NCBI GenBank assembly: GCA_946403075.1
Contig: CAMIYN010000002.1
Span: 1 to 63,283, forward strand
Length of the DNA stretch: 63,283 nt
Direction of reading: 5' to 3'
DNA from: an uncultured Lachnospiraceae bacterium
GTDB lineage: Bacteria > Bacillota > Clostridia > Lachnospirales > Lachnospiraceae
In this document: positions 9,359-17,482 of the stretch, one piece after another
Numbering within the stretch: position 1 is the stretch's first letter
Layout of the letters: each line of letters begins with the position of its first letter
Notes under the pieces: generated by a model
Database searches by the model: none
Told to the model about the DNA's origin: nothing
Seen by the model: only the letters and a program-made list of their open reading frames with translations
Made by a program: the position numbers and the translations under genes

Positions 9359-10048
9359 TTAATATTTAAACAATTTACTCTTTATGGTTAAATTAATAAA
9401 AAAAACTATAAATATCAAAAAAAATAATATTGTAATTATGAAATTTAAATCATTATTTAAAAAATTAATTAATATAAACATAATTATTGATGAAAATATT
9501 GAAACAAATATTGAAACAAATATTGATGTATTTAATTCATAAAAGATGCTTGATATAAATAAGTCAATTGAAGATATAAACATCATAAAACAAATTAAAA
9601 GCAAAACAATTTTTAATAATTCAAACAATCCTATCCCACCCAAAATAACAGTTAAATAAAAAATTGGCAGACTTGCAAAAAATAAAGTAAATAAAGATAT
9701 AATTCCATTTAAAAATTTACCAATTACTATATCTTTTTTAGTTATGTTTGTATTTAATATGTTCTCAATAGTTTTATTTTTTTTATCAGAATTTATTGAA
9801 GTTGAAAAAAACAAAATTGGCATAAATGAAGTAAATAATATTGATACAATTAATCCAATTCTCATAAAATTTTTAATTCTATTATAATTAATTTCAATAT
9901 TATTTTTTATACCAATAATAATATAGTTTATTAATAATGTAAAAAATAATGCAAAAAAAATCAAAAATACAATTAAAAGCATAATTACTTTTCTTTTTTT
10001 TAATGATATTGTTAATTCTCTATTATAAACTATTAATATATTTTTCAA
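9359..10048 (-). CDS. ABC-2-type transporter permease (GldF/NosY-like)
   Basis: This 229-residue protein has six hydrophobic segments. The cytoplasmic loop after the second one, with SDKKNKTIENIL and KKDIVIGKF, is typical of ABC-2 permeases, where a Glu in a TIE-type motif contacts the ATPase. Translation probably starts at TTG 10048, whose bases overlap the TGA stop of the ATPase gene and which follows GAGGAAGAG closely. The partner ATPase immediately upstream is degenerate, so this permease either works with that protein in a non-canonical way or borrows another ATPase. The substrate is unknown. Confidence 0.72.
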   Translation of the reverse strand: MKNILIVYNRELTISLKKRKVIMLLIVFLIFFALFFTLLINYIIIGIKNNIEINYNRIKNFMRIGLIVSILFTSFMPILFFSTSINSDKKNKTIENILNTNITKKDIVIGKFLNGIISLFTLFFASLPIFYLTVILGGIGLFELLKIVLLLICFMMFISSIDLFISSIFYELNTSIFVSIFVSIFSSIIMFILINFLNNDLNFIITILFFLIFIVFFINLTIKSKLFKY

Positions 10049-10968
10049 AACTCTTCCTCATTAATTATTTTATTATCTTTAAAAGTTTTAATACTTTTGT
10101 ATATTTGTCCTAAAATTTCTATATCTTCTCTATATGAATAAACACTCACACCATTTTCAATCAAAGTCCTTAAAATATCTTCTTTATCACTATCATTTCC
10201 AGAAATAGAAAAATAAATTTTATCTGAGTCAAAAACAACATTTTGAACTTTTTTAATCTTTTTTAAAATATTGATAGCAAAAGTAATTTCACCATTTATT
10301 CTCATTTCCATTCTATTTAATAAATCTAATTCATCAAGAATACTATTTATAGTTCCAAATTTTGCAATTTCTCCATTTTCCAATATACCAATGTGTGTGG
10401 ATATTTCTCCAAATTCAGACATATTATTTGATGTGAGTATTATAATCATATTATATTTATTCTCTAATAATATTTCTTTTATTAGATTTTTTGTATTATT
10501 ATTAACTAATTTTAGTGGATTATCAAGAACTAAAACATTTGGTTTAATAATTAATAATCTTAATAAATTTATAAGTTTTTTTACACTCACATTCAATGTA
10601 TCTATATTTGCATTTTTCAAAATTGATAGTTTATATTTATCAAAAATGTCATTAATAATTTTATCTTTACTATCATAAATTCCATAACAATCTAAATAAA
10701 AACAAAAATATTCATATACAGTCATATTTAAATTTTTTTCAAATTCATCAAACATTACTGATATTTTAAAATTTGAAATATCTGGATTAAATCTAATACT
10801 ACCCCCATCAATATCATTTGGACTCGCAAATACTTTTGTGAGAACAGTTTTTCCAGAATTCTCTTCGCCAATAAATGAAACTATAGAATTTTCATCTATA
10901 GAAAAAGAAATATCTTTTAAAACAACAATGTTATCAATTATTTTTTTAACATTTTTAAATTCAATCAT
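10045..10968 (-). CDS. Degenerate ABC-transporter ATP-binding protein (probably catalytically inactive)
   Basis: The N-terminal 200 residues follow the ABC ATPase fold closely. The Walker A GEENSGKT (34-41) is intact. The other catalytic elements are replaced: the LSGGQ signature reads LNVSVKK (125-131), the Walker B glutamate is Asn150 (LVLDNP), the switch histidine is Asn181 (ILTSNNM), and no Gln is seen in the Q-loop region (ISVMFDEFEK). Residues 205-307 form an extra C-terminal domain, as in GldA/CcmA-type importers of unknown cargo. The reading frame is clean and tightly coupled to its neighbours, so it is not an obvious pseudogene. ATP binding without hydrolysis, or a scaffold role, is my inference. 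Confidence 0.75.
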   Translation of the reverse strand: MIEFKNVKKIIDNIVVLKDISFSIDENSIVSFIGEENSGKTVLTKVFASPNDIDGGSIRFNPDISNFKISVMFDEFEKNLNMTVYEYFCFYLDCYGIYDSKDKIINDIFDKYKLSILKNANIDTLNVSVKKLINLLRLLIIKPNVLVLDNPLKLVNNNTKNLIKEILLENKYNMIIILTSNNMSEFGEISTHIGILENGEIAKFGTINSILDELDLLNRMEMRINGEITFAINILKKIKKVQNVVFDSDKIYFSISGNDSDKEDILRTLIENGVSVYSYREDIEILGQIYKSIKTFKDNKIINEEEF

Positions 10969-13289
10969 TTATGTTGTCCTATTGTTCTTATTAATGGAAG
11001 ACTGATTTTTCTACTCAAAAAATCTTTTCCAGTAGGTGTATATCTAACAATTAATTCATTGTTATCATTAATATAATTTGATATTTCATTTATTGTTTGT
11101 TCTGTAACTTCATCATATACATCATTAATATAATTATATACTGATATTATTCCATAAAAGGGAACATTGTATTCACTCTTTCCTACATCATAATCGGATA
11201 GATTTTCAAAATAAATTTTTGAATAATTATAATTCTTATCTAATATATATTTATTTATTACTTCGGTATCACCATCAATTGAGTTATTTTTTATATTAAA
11301 ATCACCATAAAGATTTACAGTTCTATTATTATCTATAATCATATCAATATTATTAGAATCAGTATAATTTACATCAAAGTTTTTTACTATCATAGTATTT
11401 CCAAAAATATCTGAAATATCATATGAATATAAATCAATTGTTTTATTTTCATTTATAAATCCAACAAGTTTTGCTCTATTATATGAATTATTTATATTAT
11501 CTAAATAGTATTTAACTATATTGGAATTTGGGAAATAGCACATTAAATCTGCTTGCATTGTATTATTTCCAATAGGTGAATTAAAAGCTCTCCCCCTTGG
11601 TAAAATTACCACTGAACCTGATTTTACAGTTCCAACATACAGAGTTTTCCCTAAAAATATTATTGAAGCTTCCATTATGTCCACATCCATATTATTTGCA
11701 ATCATTCCAGATATATTCCCATCAAAAAAATTTAGGCTTATATCTATAGGGTATTTATAATTTAAATCACTTTCATTTTTATAAATAAAAATATTTGAAT
11801 CAAATTCTTTTATATTCTCTGCATTGATTAGTTTTTCACTATCATCTATTTCAATATTAACAACTTTAATATCTTTATTCCCTTCTATTTCTTCCCTATA
11901 AATTGGTGTCGTTAAGTTTTTTACAAGTGGATATAGTGAATTATTCATATTTGTTGCAAAAGAATACTTCTTATTATCAATATTTATAAAATTTAATATT
12001 GCAGTTTCTTTTGAAGAATCATCATCTAATTCTGTAATATCAACAAAACTTAAATAGGTTTTGTTTCTCCTATTTTTGTTAAAAATCAACATAATAGCAA
12101 TCAAAAAAACTATCGAAGTTATTATCACAAAAAATTGATATTGATTTTTTTTGTTTATATTTATACAAATTGAATATGTAATTACAGTAATAAAAATTAT
12201 ATAAATAGAAATTATCAAAACAATTAAAAGAATATCTGGTAAATTAGAGACATCTGCAACATCAACAAGTTTTTTTATATTATTATATCTATTAAAATTT
12301 GTTTTTGTTTTTGATAGGTTATCAATAATATTATTATCAATAGTTTCATTTAACAAATTTTTAATAAAAATATTATCAATACTTACTATAGAACTTATAT
12401 CACAATAATCAAAATTAGCAATAGACACTATCCCATTTTCTATATATACTTCTACAATATTTTCATTATATTTTTTTATGTAATTATCAAAATTTAAATT
12501 TGTAACTGGCAAATTTAAAATCTCATAAATATTAACACCTTCAGTCCAAATGCCATTTAAATTTACTAAATCATTTCTAACAAAAATTGGTCCAATTATT
12601 TTATTTCTTAAAAACTTTGGTAATGATTTATCCCCTAATTCGCCAGTCCCCAAAATTATAGATTTACCTTTATTCAAAAAATCATACATTGCAGTATTAA
12701 GAGCATCAATATCTTGTGAATTTACACTAAAATCAATATTACTAATCACAAGACAATCAATATGTTCAAGAATTTGTCTATTTTGTAAAAACTGTTCAAC
12801 TTTCAAATTAATTACTTTTGTTCTAATATTATTATAAATTGAGACATCATCAAAATAATTTAATTTATTTTCGGTATTAGATATGATGCCTATAACAACA
12901 CTTGGTTGAATAGTATTTAAATCAATATTTAATCTCTCACTAACAATATTTTCATCGTTTAAATCAAATAAATCACAAATTATAGTATTTGAGGTATCAG
13001 AAATTGACACATCAATAGTTTTTGTCAATCTTTCTCTCCCCTCAATTTGTATATTTTGTCTATATCTATATAATGATTCATTAGACTCATACACATTTAC
13101 ATTAATATATCCATCAAAAACTTCTTCATCAATATTTATTAAATCAACAGTTATAGGAATTACATCATTAAATTTTGCAATATTTTCAACACCATAATGT
13201 ATATTCATCCTAACATTTGCTGCAAAAACATTTTTGTTAATAAACAAAAATAAAAAAATAAAAAAAATTTTTATATATTTTTTATTCAT
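10965..13289 (-). CDS. Large extracytoplasmic membrane-anchored protein accompanying the ABC module (GldG-like position)
   Basis: About 774 residues. A signal peptide (IKIFFIFLFLF) with likely cleavage near VFA-AN is followed by a beta-rich region, then a Rossmann-like segment around residues 130-230 (SVVIGIISN, CLVISNIDF, KSIILGTGELG). Two membrane helices lie near 350-375 and 385-405, and a second soluble domain of about 370 residues closes the protein. This arrangement resembles the auxiliary proteins that travel with GldA/GldF-type ABC systems, but I do not recognise a named family. I prefer ATG 13289 (GAGAA 7 nt upstream, typical MNKKY signal-peptide start) over ATG 13301, which lacks a Shine-Dalgarno. 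It overlaps the kinase gene upstream and the ATPase gene downstream. Confidence 0.6.
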   Translation of the reverse strand: MNKKYIKIFFIFLFLFINKNVFAANVRMNIHYGVENIAKFNDVIPITVDLINIDEEVFDGYINVNVYESNESLYRYRQNIQIEGRERLTKTIDVSISDTSNTIICDLFDLNDENIVSERLNIDLNTIQPSVVIGIISNTENKLNYFDDVSIYNNIRTKVINLKVEQFLQNRQILEHIDCLVISNIDFSVNSQDIDALNTAMYDFLNKGKSIILGTGELGDKSLPKFLRNKIIGPIFVRNDLVNLNGIWTEGVNIYEILNLPVTNLNFDNYIKKYNENIVEVYIENGIVSIANFDYCDISSIVSIDNIFIKNLLNETIDNNIIDNLSKTKTNFNRYNNIKKLVDVADVSNLPDILLIVLIISIYIIFITVITYSICININKKNQYQFFVIITSIVFLIAIMLIFNKNRRNKTYLSFVDITELDDDSSKETAILNFINIDNKKYSFATNMNNSLYPLVKNLTTPIYREEIEGNKDIKVVNIEIDDSEKLINAENIKEFDSNIFIYKNESDLNYKYPIDISLNFFDGNISGMIANNMDVDIMEASIIFLGKTLYVGTVKSGSVVILPRGRAFNSPIGNNTMQADLMCYFPNSNIVKYYLDNINNSYNRAKLVGFINENKTIDLYSYDISDIFGNTMIVKNFDVNYTDSNNIDMIIDNNRTVNLYGDFNIKNNSIDGDTEVINKYILDKNYNYSKIYFENLSDYDVGKSEYNVPFYGIISVYNYINDVYDEVTEQTINEISNYINDNNELIVRYTPTGKDFLSRKISLPLIRTIGQHK

Positions 13290-14409
13290 ATAAATTCTCA
13301 TTTTCTAAATCAAAATCAACTTTTAACAAAACTTTAAATTCTGTCCCATTTTTATCACTATTAACTTCTATTCTACCTTTATGTAATTCAGCAATATTTT
13401 TTGCTATGGCAAGTCCCAATCCAGTTCCAGATACATTGCTATTTCTTGATTTATCTGCTCTATAAAATTTTTCAAATAATTTATGTTTTATATCATCGGA
13501 AATAATTTCACCAAAGTTAACTACTGACACATAATATGAATTATCACCATCTTTGAATAAAGTAATAATTATTTTTTTCCCGTCTTTGCCATATTTTATT
13601 GCATTATTAATCAAATTATCAAAAAGTCTTGCAAGTAATTTGGGGTCTCCTAAAACATCAAGCGAGCTTACATTACTTTTAAATTCATAATCAATTTTAT
13701 TCTTTTCAAATAATGGATATAATTCTTCAATTAATTGATTTATAAGTTTTACAATATCTATTCTTAAAAGATTCATTGGAAGTTTTCCAAAACTCAATTT
13801 TGTAAATGCAAATAAATCATCAATCAAAGTTTCTAGCCTTTTTGACTTATTATATGCAATACTTATATATTCCATTTTTTTTTCATCAGTAATTTTTTTA
13901 TTTGTCTCAATAATTTCAAGATATCCAAGTATTGATGTGAGAGGAGTTCTCAAATCATGTGCTATATTGGTTATTAATTCATTCTTTTGTCTCTCACTTT
14001 CTCTATCCCTCTCAATTATTTCTTGTAATTTAATTTGCATAATATTTAGATTTTCTGCCATTATTGATATTTCATCATCAGAATCCACAATGATTTCTTC
14101 ATTAATATTGCCATTTGAAATTCTATTAATGCCCTTATATATTAAATCAATATTTTTATACTTCTTTCGTTCTAGCAATATGAAAGTTATAGTAAATACT
14201 ATTATCCCTAAAAAAAAAGAAAGTAATAGATTTAAAAAATTTTCATTTACAGCAAATTGCCTTGTATCAAGAATATTTCTACTCACTCCAATTTCAGATA
14301 TAAATAATATATATATGAAAAAAATTACTATTATAAAAAAAATTATACTTGATATAATTACATTTACCAAAAATCTCAAATAAAAATTTTTTAAAAAATT
14401 ATTTTTCAA
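13282..14409 (-). CDS. Sensor histidine kinase (VanS/PhoR-like)
   Basis: The 375-residue kinase has two membrane helices (about 15-37 and 58-78) around a very short outer loop of some 20 residues, then a HAMP linker, a HisKA domain with the phospho-accepting His151 in IAHDLRTPLTS, and an HATPase domain with NLINNAIKYG (N box) and GTGLGLAIA (G2 box). The tiny sensor loop suggests that it senses within the membrane or through a partner, perhaps the adjacent membrane proteins. Translation likely starts at TTG 14409, which overlaps the regulator's 3' end and follows AGGA by 7 nt. It forms a two-component pair with the gene just upstream. Confidence 0.92.
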   Translation of the reverse strand: MKNNFLKNFYLRFLVNVIISSIIFFIIVIFFIYILFISEIGVSRNILDTRQFAVNENFLNLLLSFFLGIIVFTITFILLERKKYKNIDLIYKGINRISNGNINEEIIVDSDDEISIMAENLNIMQIKLQEIIERDRESERQKNELITNIAHDLRTPLTSILGYLEIIETNKKITDEKKMEYISIAYNKSKRLETLIDDLFAFTKLSFGKLPMNLLRIDIVKLINQLIEELYPLFEKNKIDYEFKSNVSSLDVLGDPKLLARLFDNLINNAIKYGKDGKKIIITLFKDGDNSYYVSVVNFGEIISDDIKHKLFEKFYRADKSRNSNVSGTGLGLAIAKNIAELHKGRIEVNSDKNGTEFKVLLKVDFDLENENLYE

Positions 14410-15100
14410 TCTTATATCCTATTCCCCAAACTGTAGTAATTATTTTTTCTTTTTTATCATCTTCTTTTAATTTGTTTCTAAGTCTCCTAATATGCACCAT
14501 TACTGTATTAGTAGTATCATAGTTCTTTTCATTCCAAACATTTTCAAATATTTCATCCGTTGAAAACACTTTTCCAGCATTTCTTGCAAGTAGATATAGA
14601 ATATCAAATTCTATCTTTGTAAGTTTTATTACTTCACCATCAAATACTACTTCATGAAATTGTTTATTTATTTTCATATTTCTTATCACAATTTCATCAG
14701 GTTCTTCATTTTCATCAGCCATAGGATTTAATTGAGTAAATCTCCTAAGATGTGCTTTCACTCTCGCAAGTAATTCAAGTGGTTTAATTGGTTTTGTAAT
14801 ATAGTCATCAGCACCAAGGTTAAGACCTTGAATTTTATCTTTTTCAGTAGTCTTTGCAGTAATTATCATAACAGGCACATTTGATTTCTCTCTAATTCTC
14901 TTTAAAGTTTCTATCCCATCTAACTTTGGCATCATCAAATCTAAAAGCACCAAATCAAATTTTTGTTCTTCTAATAATTTTAAACAACTTTCGCCATTAT
15001 GAGCTTTAGTCACATTATAATCTTGACTCATTAAATGTATTTCAATTAAATCTGCAATTTCTTTTTCATCATCAACAACTAATATGTTTCTTGTACTCAT
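14399..15100 (-). CDS. OmpR/PhoB-family response regulator (VanR-like)
   Basis: This 233-residue protein has a receiver domain with acidic pocket Asp10-Asp11, phospho-acceptor Asp54 (VLLDLMMP), Thr in MIITAKT and Lys in DDYITKP, followed by a C-terminal winged helix ending with DTTNTVMVHIRRLRNKL and WGIGYKIEK. Start ATG 15100 is preceded by AAAGGAG at good spacing. It is the first gene of an operon in which kinase, ABC-like module and membrane proteins follow with overlaps, so it probably controls its own operon. The only likely promoter -10 (TATAAT, 15234-15239) lies on the far side of repeat copy C, making the repeat part of its mRNA leader. Confidence 0.93.
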   Translation of the reverse strand: MSTRNILVVDDEKEIADLIEIHLMSQDYNVTKAHNGESCLKLLEEQKFDLVLLDLMMPKLDGIETLKRIREKSNVPVMIITAKTTEKDKIQGLNLGADDYITKPIKPLELLARVKAHLRRFTQLNPMADENEEPDEIVIRNMKINKQFHEVVFDGEVIKLTKIEFDILYLLARNAGKVFSTDEIFENVWNEKNYDTTNTVMVHIRRLRNKLKEDDKKEKIITTVWGIGYKIEK

Positions 15101-15125
15101 TATATGCTCCTTTCATATCTTCATT

Positions 15126-15230
15126 ACAATCTCTAATATATAAATTTTAAATAATTAAATTTAAAATGACTGAATAATCAAGGTTCTATATAAAACCTTA
15201 GATAAATTGTAAATTTTTTAGAGATTTCCT
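15126..15230 (+). repeat. MITE-like repeat copy C (in the leader of the response-regulator operon)
   Basis: The clearest copy for the termini: it opens with AATCTCTAATATATAAA and closes with TTTTTTAGAGATTTCC, so the two ends are inverted repeats of each other. The core GGTTCTATATAAAACC is near the middle. It lies between the probable promoter and the start of the minus-strand response regulator. Confidence 0.65.
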
Positions 15231-15233
15231 TAT

Positions 15234-15239
15234 ATTATA
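15234..15239 (-). promoter_or_regulatory. Probable -10 box for the two-component/ABC operon
   Basis: TATAAT on the minus strand. The best hexamer 17 bp upstream is TAGATA, a weak -35. Transcription from here would give a leader of about 125 nt containing the whole of repeat C in antisense sense. Confidence 0.45.
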
Positions 15240-15276
15240 CTACATATGTATAAAGTTATCTACACAATTTTTTAAG

Positions 15277-15382
15277 TGAATCCATAAAATTATATATTCC
15301 CAAAATAAAATTTATAAAATTACTGAATAATTAAAATCCATAGGAAACTTTATCAAAATTATTAGACAATTAAGATGTTTAC
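15277..15382 (+). repeat. MITE-like repeat copy D (degenerate)
   Basis: Aligned with copies B and C: the shared block TTACTGAATAATTAAAATCC is followed by the half-core CATAGGAAAC. The right end, AAGATGTTTACTT, runs up to the stop codon of the GHMP kinase gene. The left end has lost the clear AATCTCTAA motif. It is in tandem, same orientation, with copy C, about 46 bp away. Confidence 0.5.
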
Positions 15383-16399
15383 TTAATCTTTACTATTATA
15401 TATAACATTTGTTCCATCATTCTCAAACTTTATTGGAACTTCTACTAGATTTTTAAATATATCTTTAATGTTTTTTTTATTCTCTTCTCTTACATAAAAT
15501 AATATAAAACCACCACCACCTGCACCTAAAAGTTTTCCTCCTATTGCACCATTTTTGATTCCCGTCTCATATAAATCATCAATATAATTATTACTAATAT
15601 TTTTATGTAATGATTTTTTTAGTTTCCATGTTTCATTTAGTAACTTTCCAAATAAATCTATGTCTTTATTAGTCGTTAAAATATTAACTGCTTCATCTAC
15701 AATGTCATTTATAAATAACAAATTATTAATATTTTTTTCAATTGATTTTTGTGTTTCTTTTTGTATTTCAAAAGAATTTCGAGAAATTCCAGTAAAAAAT
15801 AGCATCAAATTATTTTCTAATTTCTTGATTTTTTCTTTATTTATATTTAAACTGTTAACTAAAAATTCATATGAATTTATATTTAATGTATCACAAAAAT
15901 CAATATTTTTTTCAAAATTTAATAAATTTAAACCTCCAAAGCTTGCAGCAATCTGGTCTTGTATTCCTCCATCTTCCATACACATCTCTTTTTCAATGTG
16001 AATTGCTATATCTGCAAATTCTTTTTTTGTAAGATTAATATTTTTTAATTTTGCTAATGCATTTACAAGACCTACTGCAAATGATGAGCTACTACCAAGT
16101 CCAGACCTTGCTGGCAAATCAGCATCATATGTCACTCGAATATTATCTATATCAAAAAATTTTAAAGCATTTCTAACCATAGGGTGATTGATACTTGATA
16201 CATCTTTAACTTGCTCAATTTTTGAATAAATTATCTCATTTTTATATTCAAAAAATTTTGATAAATGTCTAATTGTGACATAACAATATTTATCAATACT
16301 CGTTGATAAAACTTTCCCACCAAATTTTGTAAAAAAATCTGGAAAATCTGTTCCACCACCAAAAAAAGAAATTCTAAATGGTGTTTTTGTAATTATCAT
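15383..16399 (-). CDS. GHMP-family sugar kinase, D-glycero-D-manno-heptose 7-phosphate kinase-like (HddA-like)
   Basis: This 338-residue protein begins with TPFRISFFGGGTDFPDFF, the characteristic N-terminus of the HddA group. It carries the GHMP ATP-binding motif PARSGLGSSSSFAVG near residue 95 and the C-terminal loop GGKLLGAGGGGFILF near 300. HddA phosphorylates heptose-7-phosphate at C1 on the way to GDP-heptose, used in capsules and S-layer glycans. Related kinases act on other sugars, so the substrate is provisional. No isomerase, phosphatase or guanylyltransferase partner is visible in the window. The start has GAGGT at proper spacing. It is the last gene of the exopolysaccharide cluster, 10 nt behind the glycosyltransferase. 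Confidence 0.78.
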   Translation of the reverse strand: MIITKTPFRISFFGGGTDFPDFFTKFGGKVLSTSIDKYCYVTIRHLSKFFEYKNEIIYSKIEQVKDVSSINHPMVRNALKFFDIDNIRVTYDADLPARSGLGSSSSFAVGLVNALAKLKNINLTKKEFADIAIHIEKEMCMEDGGIQDQIAASFGGLNLLNFEKNIDFCDTLNINSYEFLVNSLNINKEKIKKLENNLMLFFTGISRNSFEIQKETQKSIEKNINNLLFINDIVDEAVNILTTNKDIDLFGKLLNETWKLKKSLHKNISNNYIDDLYETGIKNGAIGGKLLGAGGGGFILFYVREENKKNIKDIFKNLVEVPIKFENDGTNVIYNSKD

Positions 16400-16409
16400 A
16401 TCTACCTCA

Positions 16410-17480
16410 TCATCTGCTTGTTTTTAAATTTATAAAAAGATTTAAAAAATTTGTTTTTACAAAATGTATAATTTTTGCTAATAAACTTATTATAAATATA
16501 TTTTTTGTTTTTAATATAATATATATTATTTTTAAATGTAAACTTTTTGGTTTAGCTTTTAAAAATGATTCATAAAAATATTCACTATTAATATATTTTT
16601 TTATTTCAATTTTTTTTTCAATATTACTTAAATCACATTTATTATTATACAAATTAACTATGCACTCTAATACTCTATCAATAAATCTTCTTGATATCAT
16701 ATCAATTGAATTATTATCATCATACAAATTCCAATATTTATATAGTTCGCATATCATTATATGTTCTTCTATTCTTTTATCATATAAATTTTTTACATAT
16801 TTTTGAGTTTCAGAATCAATTCTTACTCTCTCAAAATGATAATAACATTTTTTTGTAAAAGTAATGTTTTTAATATTCCTTATTATAGACACAACAAATG
16901 GAAAATCATCTCTATATGTAATTGGAAAATTTATATTATTTTTTTTTATATATTCTAAATTATATATCTTATTCCAAGGAGAATAAAACATATTTTTATC
17001 AAAATACTTATAGGCATCTTTTCTAAACTCATATTCTTGATTATATACTTTATTAACTGGTTCATACTTATCTATTTTATATTTATTTTTTCCTACATAT
17101 GTTTCTATAAAAAAACCTGAAACAACCATAGTTGCAAAATTTTTCTCGGCAAGAATATATAAATCCTCTAACATATTATTCTCTATATAATCATCACCAT
17201 CAAAAAAACATACATATTTACCTTTCGCTAAAGGTATACAAATATTTCTCGCAATATGTGCTCCTTCATTTTTTTTATGTATTACTTTAACTCTATTATC
17301 TAATAATTTATACTTATCACAGATTTGTCCAGAATTATCAGGAGAGCCATCATCTACCAAAAATAACTCAAAATCATTTAAAGTCTGCTTTAAAACTGAT
17401 TTTATTGCTCTATCCAAATACTTCTCAACTTTATATATAGGCATTATTACTGAAATTTTAATTTTATTTTGATTTTTCAT
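16410..17480 (-). CDS. Family 2 glycosyltransferase
   Basis: The 356-residue protein has a GT-A catalytic domain in its first 110 residues: VIMPIYKVEKYLDRAI, LVDDGSPDNSG and the metal-binding DGDDYIE near residue 95 (DXD motif). The remainder is a less conserved helical region ending in a hydrophobic, basic tail that could associate with the membrane. GT2 enzymes move sugars from nucleotide donors to growing glycans on the cytoplasmic face. Donor and acceptor are not predictable here. It sits 2 nt after the initiating sugar transferase, consistent with adding the second or a later sugar of an exopolysaccharide repeat unit. Confidence 0.85.
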   Translation of the reverse strand: MKNQNKIKISVIMPIYKVEKYLDRAIKSVLKQTLNDFELFLVDDGSPDNSGQICDKYKLLDNRVKVIHKKNEGAHIARNICIPLAKGKYVCFFDGDDYIENNMLEDLYILAEKNFATMVVSGFFIETYVGKNKYKIDKYEPVNKVYNQEYEFRKDAYKYFDKNMFYSPWNKIYNLEYIKKNNINFPITYRDDFPFVVSIIRNIKNITFTKKCYYHFERVRIDSETQKYVKNLYDKRIEEHIMICELYKYWNLYDDNNSIDMISRRFIDRVLECIVNLYNNKCDLSNIEKKIEIKKYINSEYFYESFLKAKPKSLHLKIIYIILKTKNIFIISLLAKIIHFVKTNFLNLFINLKTSR

Positions 17481-17482
17481 AT

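Noticed and set aside
10045-10968. ABC ATPase as a frameshifted pseudogene
   Set aside because: The frame is intact, coupled to both neighbours, and keeps Walker A and the full fold. The loss is limited to catalytic residues.
12550-12837. Plus-strand frame opposite the large extracytoplasmic protein gene
   Set aside because: It lies fully inside a well-supported gene, has no ribosome-binding site, and its composition is that of a complementary-strand shadow. The same holds for the other plus-strand frames inside minus-strand genes (for example 3487-3786, 13937-14383, 51657-52133).
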